In this document: in pieces, positions 1 to 12,203 of the stretch
Numbering within the stretch: the stretch's first letter is position 1
Layout of the letters: every line of letters begins with the position of its first letter
NCBI RefSeq assembly: GCF_000764305.2
Contig: NW_025946839.1
Location: 27,242-91,241, forward strand
DNA length: 64,000 bases
Reading direction: 5' to 3'
From: Hyalella azteca
Lineage: Eukaryota; Arthropoda; Malacostraca; Amphipoda; Hyalellidae
The notes under the pieces: model-generated
What the model saw: only the letters and a program-made list of their open reading frames with translations
What the model was told of the DNA's origin: nothing
Database searches by the model: none
Program-made: the position numbers and the translations under genes

Positions 1-152
1 GGAAACCTAATTAAGTACTTGATGCTTACCGAAAATGTTTCAATAGTTCCAGATATGGGCATGATGAAATTAAAATCGGATCAATTTTGCTGTATCATAT
101 TTCATTAACAGTGTATGCTTCTATAATTTCATGAGTACTTTTACTTGTACAA

Positions 153-287
153 TTATGTTAGGCTTATATTATTCATGTTGTACTTCGCATCACAATTATT
201 ACAAATGCATGACGTGCAGGTAGCGGAACTGCTGCCCATAGCGAACTGAACTGCGATGATGACGTACGTCAACATAACGGATCCCAT
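153..287 (-). CDS. Gr-A exon 4 (TM7, C-terminus)
   Basis: Terminal coding exon of Gr-A. A TTTTCAG acceptor precedes ATGGGATCC. The exon reads MGSVMLTYVIIAVQF and ends in TAA after 44 residues. TYVIIAVQF fits the TYxxxxxQF signature that closes TM7 in insect gustatory receptors. Exon 3 reads into it in phase 0. The tail after QF is longer and more Cys/Asn-rich than in the paralogs. Confidence 0.85.
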   Translation of the reverse strand: MGSVMLTYVIIAVQFAMGSSSATCTSCICNNCDAKYNMNNISLT

Positions 288-412
288 CTGAAAATGACAA
301 CATTATTCGAATGTATCCGTTTGTCAAATCCAATATTGAGTATGTTTTCTTTTCACAAAATATCAAATCTTTACTTAATAAATGTTTGCTGGTTGTAGAA
401 CACAACACTCAC

Positions 413-511
413 CGACAGAAGGCAGTGTCGGCCCAGCTCGAAGAATCCGAAAATCGTGAAGCGAGGCATGCGTTTCAGCTCAGCATGGATGCCGCGCAGC
501 TGCCACACTTC
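413..511 (-). CDS. Gr-A exon 3
   Basis: 99-bp phase-0 exon encoding 33 residues, starting EVWQLRGIHAEL and ending FFELGRHCLLS. The acceptor is CCGCAG and the donor GTGAGTGTTG. In the Gr family this is the intracellular loop just before TM7 (the GLFxLxRxLLxS block). It is almost identical to the matching exons of the other receptors here. The locus has a single copy of the 56-bp donor unit that is tandemly amplified elsewhere. Confidence 0.85.
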
Positions 512-636
512 CTGCGGTATTTGAACCAATTTCAAGATAAATAAAATAAGCAAATTTATCAAGGTTTAAAAGTAGCTGTTAAACCAGGGCGTTGCCCGGC
601 AGCGCCTGTTTATTTTCTAGATATGTTCCAAACCGT

Positions 637-768
637 CAAAAATTTGTTCCCTATTTTTTCGAATTTTGTCAGAGATTTTTTCAAGGCACTTTGAGATTTA
701 TACAAAAATTTGTTCCCTATTTTTTCGAATTTTGCCAGAGATTTTTTCAAGGCACTTTGAGATTTATA
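637..768. repeat. 66-bp tandem duplication in Gr-A intron 2
   Basis: Two adjacent, nearly identical 66-bp units beginning CAAAAATTTGTTCCCTA, inside the intron between Gr-A exons 2 and 3. No coding content is seen. Confidence 0.85.
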
Positions 769-968
769 CGAATTTTGTTCGTATTTTTCATGATTTGCCT
801 AAGACGTGTCTGAAATTTATCTGAACCTGAGCTTCTTGGCATATTTATTTTTTCACGATGCAGAATCCGGTTATCAGAAATCCCCCTAAACAGAATTTAG
901 TCAAACAAAGAAATCGATTTTAAAATGTATTATTCATTAACAAAATTCTTGATACTATGTCTCGCTAC

Positions 969-1040
969 CTGCACTTGCTCCGGCCCCATGTGGCCGACGT
1001 CAGCGATAAGCTTCTTGACACGATGGACGCCTTCCTCGCA
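969..1040 (-). CDS. Gr-A exon 2
   Basis: 72-bp phase-0 exon encoding 24 residues, starting CEEGVHRVKKLIADVG. It has a TTGCAG acceptor and a CAG/GTAGCG donor. It has the same length and register as exon 2 of the other receptors and joins the end of exon 1 (QTQYINA) in frame. Confidence 0.85.
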
Positions 1041-1487
1041 CTGCAATCAATCATACCAGCATGGAAATCATCACATAAGTGAATATAATGGTACAAAAAA
1101 TTTCAGAACATAAAAACTTTGTAACTAGGCATAGTAGCTAACGACAACTTTCAACAACTAGCTAAGAATTTCACAACTTCTATAAGTTTGGCCGTTGATT
1201 CAGCTGTGAGTGTTGATCAATGTTTAGGCTATTTGTGTTTTGACTAGGGCAAACACAAAATATTGTGCTATATAGACGGATTGAAAAACTCAACACCTAT
1301 TGAACTTCAGCACTGCATATCTATTGAAAAAATATCAATGTAGTACTTGTGTTATAAACTTCGTCTCGAAAACAAGTATCTAAGGCTCTAAAATATACGT
1401 TTCTAGTACTTTAGTATACATTATGAAGAATATTTCCCATAGCCGACATTTAGGGAACGTTAGTACAGTTTTGGCAGCGATACTCAC

Positions 1488-2348
1488 CGCGTTGATGTAC
1501 TGAGTTTGCGAGTCAAGTATCGCCCAAACCTGCAGCGCCACTGGCACGTAGAAGATAAAGGAATTTTTGATGGGAGTCAGAGTTACATAAATACATTGTA
1601 GGACCAGCAGCCCCATTTCCAGCTGCTCGAAGGCTAAAATTCCGAAAACCATCACCGAAAAGCATTCATGGATGTCTTTGGCTAGGCGCTGGAATCCGAT
1701 TATCTGCTTTCGAATAGTGGAATAACTTTTTCTAAGATCGGACGGGGTAAATTCTAGCATCGGAATTGATGTTGAGGACAGAGCGTCTAGCGTGTGCATT
1801 ATGTTCGATGAGAATATTTTCATTATTGTCATGAGTAACAGAGAGCAATTCATGTAAGTGAAGAAAATGTCAGCACCAAACGCAGACTCGAACCCTGTAT
1901 CATTATTTGTTTCATTCAAAAGGAGTTCCTCAAAGAAGAAATAAAATGGCGCGATCGTTGTAGCTGCAATCATGGAAAGTGTGAATTTATCTAATGGGAT
2001 TGTTGGAATTCTAGACCGGTTCAGAGTCCGTATCATTCTCAGCAGCACCGTCGATGAAGCCAAGAAATGCCATGAAATGATCATATCTAAAATAAATACT
2101 GCAATAATCCAGCAAGCATATATCGCTTCGAAGAAGTTGATCACTCGCAGGTCGGGAAGTTTTGATAATTTTCTTATGTGGAAAATGAACTTCAAAATTT
2201 GTACGGCAACGCTGTAACCCAAATACACTTGTGATTTGCGATGCTTGCCATTCACTTTCTCGTAAGGAAGGACTCCTAGGAGGCGAAGAAACTGCAGCAC
2301 GCGTAAGAATAAGCTTTTTTGATTGAGCCTTTCAAACAGCATTTTCAT
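1488..2348 (-). CDS. Gustatory receptor Gr-A, exon 1
   Basis: First exon of 287 codons, from ATG at 2348 to a GTGAGTATC donor. With exons 2 to 4 (969-1040, 413-511, 153-287) it gives an uninterrupted protein of 388 residues, a normal size for an insect gustatory receptor. These are ligand-gated cation channels of chemosensory neurons. Hydrophobic segments lie near residues 41-58, 71-95, 122-145, 155-178, 229-255 and 263-287; TM7 is in exon 4. Locus-typical blocks are LRLLGVLPYEK with SQVYLGYSV near the N-terminus, FGILAFEQLE, and WAILDSQTQYINA at the splice junction. Closest paralog here is Gr-G, whose exon 1 is also 287 codons once its duplication is discounted. The gene looks intact. The ligand cannot be inferred. 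Confidence 0.85.
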
Positions 2349-5300
2349 TTTCAGGTGTTTCCGAGAATCTCAAACACTTTAAGCGGTCATTCAGCTGTAG
2401 AAATGCTCCCAAGTTAATATTTAATATTTACAAGCTATATCTAGGAAACTAATTGCTGAATTATTAATGGAAACTTTGGAACTCTGAATTATTAATGGAA
2501 ACATGGAAACTTTCGTAAGTAGTCTTTCGCCTATAGCAATGCAATTAATGCCCACATTGCAGAAGAACTTTTGCTTTCGTTACAATAAAGTATTTGCTAA
2601 TTATCGTCAAAAACGAAGGCTGATTTGAAAGTGAAGAAATTATGCTCAAGTTTGTTTAAACAAATGAACTGAAATTGCGAAAAATTATTCGTTAAACACA
2701 CAAACATTTAATAATCTTGCGTCTACAACTTAAGTTACAAATAAATACATTGTTTACATTTACTTTACAAGTTTCCGTTTAATTTATACACACCAATGCT
2801 TTGATAATATGCATAAATATTCATATTATTTAATTATAGTTTACCTTTTTCAATAAAAACATAGAATGGTGTAAATAGCAGTGTAATCCATGGTGAATTA
2901 AACTAAAAATATATATAAATAAATATGAACCCAACACAATTCTACGACGCTTCGTGATAGACTGCTGCAGCTCGTCCGCGCCAAGACAACAGTAATGTTC
3001 TTACTTATTCAGAGTTCGATATACGCCTGGGGTTACGGCACCAAACAATACATGGAGTTATTTATTGATTTTATTTGCTACAGAAGTCACGTAAACATCA
3101 TTAAAATGAAGAAAATATTTGCCGTTGAAATAAATTTTACCGTACGGAACATTATCCATGAACGTTCTCGTGCGAAGTTAGAAAGCGCAAACTATTCAGG
3201 AAAAGGAGGCATATCTCCACTAAAATAAGGTCATACGGCGTTTTTTTTGTTGATTTGTATAGATAATGTAAAATGAAGCATTCTTTTACCGTGAAGAAGT
3301 GCATGCACCATTATCTATGGGGAAGAAACTGACAAGATCTGTCCTTTTGATATGAGATCTTTCGTTGACAAACTTATTGATCAGGACTAATCTCAATATT
3401 GACATGGCAGTTTGCGTTGACTTTCGAGCCTCCGAAAATTGACTTTCGAGCCTCCGAGTTTGCGAAAATTTCGAGCCTCCAACTCGCACATTGCTTTAAA
3501 CAATTCAGATATAATGAAAATTTTACATTTCTTAGGCTGGAAATAAAAAGTTTGTGCAAAGTAACGAAGTTCAAGGAGTTACAAGAGCATGCCCTTTGTA
3601 AGAACTTCCCACTGACTTTAGTATTTCATTTCTCTCTGAAGTACAATTAAGTCGTGCGAGAAATGCAGAATAATTATATCGATTCACGTCCAATTAATGA
3701 ATAATGACACGCTGAAAACATGACAGCTTCGGAATTGTTACTTAAGCCTTACATCAATAAATTAAATGTGAGAGCTTTTACTTCAATACTCAATTGTTAA
3801 AGGAAAGAAAAAAGAATTTTTAACAATGTCCTGCAAAGAATCCTGTAGTTATATTAGTCTCATCAATTTTGAACAGGATAATTTATTTCAATTTATTCAT
3901 TGTCGAGTTTCATATCATAGGATCTAATTTCAAACTTCCATCTTCCTTTTATAAAAAGAATTCAAAATATAGCGTAATAAAACTAAGTCGCTATTTCAGT
4001 TCGGGCAATCAAAAATCAAAATATTTTGCAAATTATGATGCAAATTATGTTTTTGCAATAGACAGTTTTTTTTCGTTCATCAAAGAATTTGAAAGCTCCG
4101 CAGTAAGTTAATTCCAATAGACTAGAAAAATTAGTGATCTTCTCGGCAGCCTAAAAACAATATAGTTCCTCTAAAACGACCTTAATCGGCACGAAAATTT
4201 TGACAGGGAACTATTCGAAAATTCGTAACAAAAATCAAATATCAAAGTAGCTACAGAACTACGGAATTGTTGGAAAGATTGGTTGTTAATATGGCTGATA
4301 ATTTTAAAAGCCTTGTGCAAAATTGCAGTCAAGATTTTCATATTGAGATCATCTAGTTTAGATGAAGTTAAAATTACGACTCTTGAAAACAATATTAGTT
4401 GATGGCTCTTGCTAAATAAAAGATCATTGTAATTTTAGTCGATCTCGATCAATATTGTGCATTGGTTTGAAAAAAAATCATCTGTCGCTGTGAAAATTCG
4501 AATTCAAATCCCAGCATTGAAAATATGTGATGGGGAACAAATGAGGGGGAACGAAAATGGGAATTGTTACGTTTGCTGGTCGTATACCTTCAAAAACCCA
4601 GCTAAGGAGGAAGTTGGGCAGAGACGAGACTAAAAATTTGGGGAACTGCATTCGGTGGAATCTCGTATACAACTGAAGGATAAATTAAGTCTTGCTGGCC
4701 TTACATTGACATACTATTGACAATATAGTAGTTCTATATGAATTTGATCGTAATACGTAAACACGTAACAGAAATCACGATGTAGATATAATATTTATAG
4801 TTGCAACATTCTTTCACTAGGCTTCACCTATTACATTGGTAACTAGCTTGCTATAACTAGTTGATATAAGCCCGGCAGGCAATAAAGTGGCGATCACCGT
4901 GATCAACGACGCATATGGAGGGTTAGTTTCTCCAGTTGCAGTGCTTGAATTTTACCTTTTATGGTACAGTAATCAAAGGATTGTTATAAGAAGTTACATT
5001 TCAATGAGTGTTCTTTGAAGGCAATTGTATTTATGTGTGTTGTATTATTTTCTTGCGTCAGAAGAAAACAAAATACTATCAATCATTACGCACTTAAATA
5101 ATCGTTATCATACACTGGCAGTCCATTCATTGCGTGCCGTTGTTGACTTTGCACCGCACACTTTTCTTCAGTATCAGAATCCAAATAATTATTTAGTTCT
5201 TTGGCATAAGAGCTAATAAGTTATTGAGGAACTTGAGTTTAATGATTGAAATTTACTTTTGATTACAACGACCTCAGTTGAGAACATTTATTCATGCGTC

Positions 5301-5601
5301 CGGACACAAAAACTTATAGCAGGAAAATTGTAATTCGATTCAAGTTGAGATTTTGAAAAATTTCTAATTTAATGCAGGTAAATTGAATGAGACCTGTGAA
5401 TTGATCACTCAATAGAGAAAAAGTTACAAAACTTGTGTAGAGGTGTCCCTGGATAGATTTCTGTGCAAACGCTTTTCTGAATTTTTTTTCTTCAATTTGC
5501 CTGCTGTTATAACGTTCATTAGCTATTGTTTTCTATATTTTCTTTTGAAATAGATATCATAAAAAATAATGTTTAAATTTGTATTTTATCAAATCATATA
5601 T
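2349..5601. other. Intergenic, no gene seen
   Basis: AT-rich sequence 5' of Gr-A. Open frames are short and resemble no family I know. Around 3410-3480 a phrase TTTCGAGCCTCCGA is repeated a few times. No constant-exon signature (CEEG, EVWQLR or TYVIIAVQF) was found apart from the relic that follows. Confidence 0.5.
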
Positions 5602-5637
5602 GATCTTGGCCTGGATGCCGTCCAGCTGCTACACTTC
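5602..5637 (-). pseudogene. Relic of a Gr exon 3 (5' third only)
   Basis: Reading minus, a TTACAG acceptor is followed by GAAGTGTAGCAGCTG, which matches the start of Gr exon 3. The codon for Trp has become TAG (EV*QL), and similarity ends after about 36 bases. It marks a lost Gr copy between Gr-A and Gr-B. Confidence 0.65.
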
Positions 5638-6225
5638 CTGTAACATTTGATAGGATTAATTTTCGGTTGAAATTTTTAATTTAAATTTTCAGCGGAGATT
5701 TTGCTCGCAGATTCGTCGTAAAGCAAAAAAAAAAATATGTCATCCGTGACTGGAACATTTTCACAGTATGTTACATGAATATGCGTGTCCAAAAACTCGT
5801 TTAGTATGAGCTTAGTGTAATTATTGATGAATTAAAAAATGAAGGAATGTATTATCTCGTTCATTGCTCAGCCAAAACGGTCATCATAATCCAAAGGCTG
5901 TTCGTGATCAACTGAAGTGATATATCCGCGCTGACACAACAAAGTTATTTATTCAACATACAATTATCTGTCAGGGGTTATTTCAATAGACAAAACATTA
6001 CGTTTTAACTCAGTTTTATTCATAGGGATACACATGTTAAAACGCGAGGAAATCAATGAAGTAATTCCGTAGAATCAGCTAATGTGTTTACTGTTCGATC
6101 AATAAGATGATACTTGAGATTACCATTGATCCTTTTACCTTGTGTTTAAATAGCCTCCATAATGGAAACCGAACGTTCAATTCGTATAAACCGAAGTCAA
6201 ACTGCGGGTTTTGAATAGATGCCCA

Positions 6226-6289
6226 GAGGTTGAAACATTCTGAAGTTGAAACATTCTGAGGTTGAAACATTCTGAGGTTGAAACATTCT
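6226..6289. repeat. 16-bp tandem repeat, 4 copies
   Basis: Four copies of GAGGTTGAAACATTCT, one with GAA in place of GAG. It directly precedes the 53-bp array. Confidence 0.85.
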
Positions 6290-6291
6290 TA

Positions 6292-6503
6292 CGCAGTTGT
6301 AAGAAGTAACGCGGGTTACCAGACGGTTCTCTTCTGTGAGGTGACGCAGTTGTGAGAAGTAACGCGAGTTACCAGACGACTCTCTTCTGTGAGGTGACGC
6401 AGTTGTGAGAAGTAACGCGAGTTACCAGACGACTCTCTTCTGTGAGGTGACGCAGTTGTGAGAAGTAACTCGAGTTACCAGACGACTTTCTCCTATGAGG
6501 TAA
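6292..6503. repeat. 53-bp minisatellite, 4 copies
   Basis: Units start at 6292, 6345, 6398 and 6451, each beginning CGCAGTTGT. They contain a near-palindrome around GTAACnCGnGTTAC. The copies differ by a few substitutions. Confidence 0.9.
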
Positions 6504-8486
6504 CTTTATTGAGTGGCTCTGGTTTAAAAGTTGACGCTGAAGTGGCAGGCAGGAAGTGCCTCTTGGCGTAATTGCTTTGTTTGTTTGCATTGCATTAGGA
6601 TAGCAATTTCAGGATCAACATTTGATCAGCTCAAGTTTATTTATCAAATTAAGGAATGAATGCTCATCAGTAATTACGAAAACACTTCATCTTTCACTTG
6701 GTAAAAGCCAGTTTATCAAACATGGATGTCTTTGGCTTTGACGAGAAAATGACAATCATTGATCATCAGTTGTTATCTGTTAAATTGTCAAGTCAAAATT
6801 GCGTCCTGCCACACAATCGAGTTTATCACTAACCAAACAGTGAACTATAACATGGCACCTTGTAAGGCGGTCCCAATGAAAAATTACACGATGTTGAAGC
6901 GATTCAACCCATGTTACACATGATTCTTTTGTTATTCAGTGTCGAATGAACAGCTTTCTGCATCAAGTGCATTCTGATTTGCAATTTTTGTCTTGATATC
7001 AATTGTTCGCTTATTTCATCTGGAGCACACTTAGTTCATCACGATGGCAATTCGTATTTTATCCAAATCTTGGTATTATCCTCGAAGGAAGTTCAAACTT
7101 TAATTGTTACTGCAAAAATCTTCATTAATTGTTTTCGATATCTACGTAGCAGGTAAGCCTCCTAAAAATATGCATGGACTTTTGTACGGCGTCAAACCCC
7201 AAGCCTTGTCATTTACAGTTTAAGATTTGCAGCCTTAATTATTATTAATCTAGCATATCGTGTCCTCATTCAAGCTTACTCCGGTCGAATTGATGCTGGT
7301 CCAAGTTTACGGATTTTTTTCTGAGAAAAAGTCATCTGTTAATTGCGTTGATTTGGGAGACGAATATGGTGCAATAAAAAAGGCATTTCCATATGTATAC
7401 ATATCATTATACCTACTTCATATTGTGATACATTATTATGGCTAATTATATAATTTCATCATATATCATTCATATCATACATCAGATAGTGATACATCAA
7501 TCATTAAATTAAATACATATAATATAAATCTAATCTATAATATAAAATCTAATAAGAATGAGTTTTTAAACTAGTAGACAATATAATCAATTTTGTCGAA
7601 TTCCTTCAAACCAATTTTGACATGTGAGTCTCATATTATTCAAACTTTTAAAATATAGGTACTATTACTAATGAACACTCATACATTTCCATGCATATTC
7701 CGAAGCAAAATTATGAATACGATTAAAATCAACAAAATTATAAATTTAAATTTTAAGAGGAAATGATCAAGCATGTCGGTTATCTAAAATACGTGATAGT
7801 GAAATCCAAATTTCAACGTATTCGGTTAACAAATTCAACTGTTGTTCATTGAGATGAGGAACATATTAACTCGTCCTTCATCATTTGAACTAAAAGTTGG
7901 ATTCTGAGGCATTCTTATCTAAATTCTTTATTTGGTATTTGTAACTCTTCCATCCGGAATATTAGTACCGGTGCATTTTTTGGGGGGAAGGCACTCACGG
8001 ACAATACGCGGGGCACTAATATTTATGGGATACTTACGGAAGATGCTAGAATTTAATCTTTTTATTTTCCATATCAGTTAGTGGTTTAGCAAAAATATCA
8101 CCCAAATCATAACATTTAAATTTTTTAGTAGTAATCTGCTTCTAATAAGTTTAATAAATAACAGTTAATATTTCTGTCGTAACAGATGAAGAGCTTTATC
8201 AAACTTTGCTGACTGAAGTCGCTACAGACGAAAAAATCTAAAATAACCAAGCCTTTCTCCAGAAGGCCAATAAAACCACTTGCAATTTATTTGCTATTAT
8301 TATCAAGTGTATATTCTTGCACTCAACACGTGATATTAGTGATGTGCTTACGACGGCTTTTCGTAACAACTTCACAACTGTTTCATTTCTGAGTGCTTTT
8401 TGGAAGAGAAATTTTGCGGTAATTTTGTTTACAAATATTTTTGAGAAAATAACTTAGATTTTTAGAAAACTGTCTTTTACTTCATA
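6504..8486. other. Intergenic, no gene seen
   Basis: AT-rich sequence with simple ATATC-rich stretches near 7440-7560. No open frame resembles a known protein, and no splice-consistent Gr exon was seen. Confidence 0.45.
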
Positions 8487-9888
8487 TAGAGGGCGTCCCA
8501 AAAAAAAGATACTCAACTTTGAATGGCTGTAACTCGAAAAATAATAGAGTTAATAAAATTTGGAAGGTTAGTATTAGTTCCCTATGTTTTCTGCATCTCT
8601 CCACCAAAAATCAGACAGATCGATGTAGCCAGAAGCGTTTGATAGAACTTTCAGTGACATGTGCTAAAATCGTGCTTGCGCAAAGTTTTAGTAAGATCAT
8701 TTTGCATAATCATTACGATCTCTTGACATGTTTTCTATTCGCCGTTTTTTTTGTATCTTTGATGAGACAAAAACATGGCAATCTTTGGTGAGAGACAATC
8801 ACGGCAATCTTGGTGAGAGACAATCATGGCAATCTTTGGTGAGAGACAATCTTGGCAATCTTTGGTGAGAGACAATCACGACAATCTTTGGTGTGACAAA
8901 AACATGGCAATCTTTGTTGAGAGACAATCATGGTAATCTTTGGTGAGAGACAATCATGGCAATCTTTGGTGAGAGACAATCATTGCAATCTTTGGTGAGA
9001 GGGAATTTCAACACCAAAGATTGTCATGATTGTCTCTCACCAAAGATTGCCATGATTGTCTCTCACCAAAGATTGCCATGTTTTTGTCTCACCAAAGATA
9101 CACAAAAAAAAACCAGCGAGAAGAAAACATGTCAAGACAACGTAATGATTATGTAAAATGATCTTACTAGCTAGCTCGAAGTGCAAGATGAAGGACGGTA
9201 TTTCTGATTTGAAAGTAGATCAGCGAAAGATATCCTCTGATGAGGGCAAAGCCAACGTACTTAATCATTTTTTCAGTAGCGTATTCACTGAAGAGGACTT
9301 GAACAGTATTCCAGCTATTGAGGAGCGCCCAGTCTTAAAAAAACAGCGTTGGAACACATCCATGCGACAACATTTCTTCTCGCTTCGAGTCACCGACATG
9401 TGGAACAGCCTTTCTGATAGCATCGTTGAAGCTCCGAGTATGAACATCTTCAAAAACAGACTAGACGAAGCTATGCATGAGCATATGTTCTGTATTAAAA
9501 TGCCTAGCAAATTACGGATCAGGCAATAAGTCCAGCAGCTATCTCAATCAATCGTCAGCTATAGCAAGAGCGGGTTCCAAAGGCCGGATCCCTTGTGAAT
9601 CAAGTCACGAAAAGTTCAAGAATCGGCAACAGGCCATGGGCCTATTTTTTTCAACGCCGACACTTCTATTCTATTCTATTCTACTAAAACTTTGCGCAAG
9701 CACGATTTTAGCATATATCACTGAAAGTTCTATCAAATGCTTATGGCTACATCGATCTGTCTGATTTTTGGTGGAGTGATGGAGAAAAACATAGGGAACA
9801 AATCCTGACCTTCCAAAATTTTTTAACTCTATTACTTTTCGAGTTACAGCCATTCAAAGTTGAGTATCGTTTTTTTGGGACACCCTGT
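8487..9888. mobile_element. Foldback (long terminal inverted repeat) element, interrupted by a LINE relic
   Basis: The left end (GGGCGTCCCAAAAA) and the right end read in reverse (GGGTGTCCCAAAAA) begin an inverted repeat that continues for about 200 bp on each side. The left arm continues and matches the minus strand of 9020-9165, so the right arm was originally contiguous and was split by an insertion at 9170-9682. The inner arms carry a 26-bp minisatellite (ATGGCAATCTTTGGTGAGAG units) in opposite orientations that meet near 9005. TACTTCA occurs on both flanks (8478-8484 and 9890-9896) and is a candidate target-site duplication. No transposase is encoded. The superfamily is not assigned. Confidence 0.8.
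9170..9682 (+). mobile_element. CR1-like LINE relic with its RT core deleted, nested in the foldback element
   Basis: The reading frame through 9529 encodes KVDQRKISSDEGKANVLNHF and FSSVFTEEDL, typical of the stretch just before the reverse transcriptase domain of CR1/L2-like LINEs. It then passes straight to FFSLRVTDMWNSLSDSIVEA, typical of the C-terminus. The RT domain between them is missing, so this is an internally deleted copy. It ends in GGCCATGGGCC, AACGCCGACACTTC and an ATTCT repeat tail. TACTA occurs on both sides (9165-9169 and 9682-9686) as a target duplication. The clade is inferred from motifs only. Confidence 0.75.
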
Positions 9889-10329
9889 ATACTTCAATAA
9901 AACAAACGAAGTAACCTTTGAATTTCAAGTATTTAAAAGACGACGAATAACCGCAGGATCCATGGTTCTATGGAATGTAATGGTAATGGTCACAGGATAT
10001 TGGAGATAAAATGAACTTGACTAGAGCCTCCCACCAGAATTAGACGACTGGACAGTTGAAATAACATGTGCAGCTGTGGTCATAGACGTGACCAGGAGCC
10101 ATATTTCTGGAGGCTTTAGACATTCGGCGACAGGTCCTGTTCGACCTGAATCAATCGGCGCCGACTCAAGCTGAGCAATGCTATGTTATTAACATATTAA
10201 AATCATGATATGAATGAATACAACGTTTAGCGCGTAAGAGTTTAGCGAAATTATATGAAGTGTGGTTTTTATTGCTATCGAATAACCTAAAGATTATGTG
10301 ACAACGCAAGCTGGGTGTGACGATGAGGT
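9889..10329. other. Spacer 3' of Gr-B, no gene seen
   Basis: About 440 bp between the foldback element and the Gr-B stop codon. No feature was recognised. Confidence 0.4.
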
Positions 10330-10434
10330 TTAGCTGAGGCTGCAGTTACAGCAAACTGCTTTGCACGTCACAGGATTGCTGCTTGTCGTGAATTGAACTG
10401 CGATGATAACGTACGTCAGCACGATGGATCCCAT
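10330..10434 (-). CDS. Exon 4 (TM7) serving Gr-B and possibly Gr-C to Gr-F
   Basis: Acceptor TTTTCAG, then MGSIVLTYVIIAVQFTTSSN, ending in TAA after 34 residues. It is the last member of the only complete constant-exon set between Gr-A and Gr-G. Four first exons upstream (C, D, E, F) have no set of their own, which suggests shared use. Confidence 0.85.
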   Translation of the reverse strand: MGSIVLTYVIIAVQFTTSSNPVTCKAVCCNCSLS

Positions 10435-10554
10435 CTGAAAAAAAAATCAAATAAGCATTGACGGCAATTGACAATAAGGCGTTATATGAGGTAAAATTGA
10501 CACTATTTGCTACAAATGCTGGATACAAACCAAAATAAACCAGTGTCGGCACAA

Positions 10555-10663
10555 CATGGGCTAAACGGTCGACAGTGTTGCCAGGCTGAGGCCCACAACA
10601 CTCACCGACAGGAGGCAGTGTCGGCCCAGCTCGAAGAGTGTGGCTGTGGCACACAACACTCAC
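10555..10663. repeat. Extra copies of the 56-bp exon-3/donor unit
   Basis: Just 3' of exon 3 (minus strand) a full and a decayed extra copy of the unit follow. They contain GAGCTGGGCCGACACTG and the donor GTGAGTGTTGTG. The array is shorter than at Gr-H. Confidence 0.85.
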
Positions 10664-10762
10664 CGACAGGAGGCAGTGTCGACCCAGCTCGAAGAGCCCG
10701 AAGATCGTGAAGCGAGGCATGCGCTCCAGCTCAGCCTGGATGCCACGCAGCTGCCACACTTC
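10664..10762 (-). CDS. Gr-B exon 3
   Basis: 99 bp, phase 0, 33 residues from EVWQLRGIQAELERMPRF to LFELGRHCLLS. The acceptor is TTCAAAG and the donor GTGAGTGTTG. The donor side continues into repeat copies that carry further potential donors. Confidence 0.85.
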
Positions 10763-10947
10763 CTTTGAACGAGAAAAATTGCTTGTCTTTAATTGAATAA
10801 TGTCCATGTTTGTATTAGATTATGTCCTAAACGTAGTGACTGAAAAATTTCGAATTTTCATCATTCTGCATGTATGAATGAAAATTCATGGAAAACATGT
10901 TTCCGGAATGTTTCGATATCATTCAATCCCTTATACTTATTATTTAC

Positions 10948-11019
10948 ATCTGCATGTTTGGGTCCCAGCCGCCCGACCTCAGCGATGAGCTTCTTGACGC
11001 GATGCACGCCTTCCTCGCA
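10948..11019 (-). CDS. Gr-B exon 2
   Basis: 72 bp, phase 0, starting CEEGVHRVKKLIAEVG. The acceptor is TTGCAG and the donor GAT/GTAAAT, placed to keep the 24-codon length shared by the family. The donor choice is an inference. Confidence 0.78.
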
Positions 11020-12203
11020 CTGCAACAAACAAATTCAATGATGAAGTACTACGAATAAATATTTTATGTATTATTCTAAAATACAAACTGAGAGAAGGTT
11101 TACCAATTGTCGACTCATGTCATTTCCAAAGATAATAAAATTTTCTGTCCGTCCAACGTAAAAATATTTATGCTGATTACTCCAACTTGTGATTGAAGCA
11201 TGTATAACGCCGGCATTAATAAAGCCGAGGTTTCACGATGATCTACGACTAGAAGGTTTGGCTTATTAGGAACGAGTTGAGAGACCATAATTACACTTCC
11301 CAATTTAATATAATTTCATAAAAAGCGTCGATCGAGAAAGATGTAACTTTAGACTTAATATTCACTACATTCTGAGCTTTTTTGAAATATATGTAAATGA
11401 ATTTCTCATTAATTGCTGCTTCATCAATGATATTTTCTCTGAAGGAGGGATTTGAGCTGCCTGGTTGGCCTTCATGGCTAACTATCCGAATTAGCTGCGA
11501 CTATTAAATATTGAATCGTGGGAGATGCGTTTCTATTGACCAGTTTATCATTTATTTTTATTGCTTAAAGCTTCCTGAATCACACAAGGGTAATTCAACT
11601 TATTAAAATTCGAAGAAGTAAAATACAATAAACTTAGACTTAGACTTAACTAACTTAAAAGTAAAGTACAATAAATTTATTGATGAATTTTATGCATGTT
11701 AATTTATTCTCATTGAACGCCAAAAGAGGTTTCTACGGGGGGAGTTAACCGATAAAATTTTAATCCTTCTTCAATTACGGGAGTAAAAGATATCAATATA
11801 ATCAAAAAAGAAGCCTGCTAAAATGATTCTAAACAATTAAATCCTCTAAATTTACGATTTAAATGAATGAAGCCACAAATAGTATATTAAAAAATTAAAA
11901 AACATCAATTGTCATCCTCAGGGAATGGGTGAAAATCAGATCGAATCGATCGAATGACGATTCTATTCGAAACCTATCGCTTCGCGCGCACATTTTCCGG
12001 ATAACGTTGTTTTACATAGGAAGTCTACTCTACCACGAAGTTGTTATTTTTATACTAAAATGCATTTACGCATCAACCGATTTCAATTGCATCCAAAATG
12101 TACTTTATCTCAAGCCGCGCCACAATATCATTTCAGTTAAACTTAAATATTATATAATTCAGCCGTATGAATCCATTAAATGCAAATATCAAAGAACACA
12201 TAC
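11020..12203. other. Gr-B intron 1
   Basis: About 1.2 kb of AT-rich intron between exon 1 and exon 2. Short open frames here have no recognisable similarity. Confidence 0.55.

Noticed and set aside
2944..5980. Weak similarity between 2944-3030 and 5888-5985
   Set aside because: Only scattered short matches by eye. Not enough to call a duplication without alignment.
6721..6745. Seventeen-base match to Gr-A exon 1 (CATGGATGTCTTTGGCT)
   Set aside because: Isolated and too short. No surrounding similarity supports a receptor relic.
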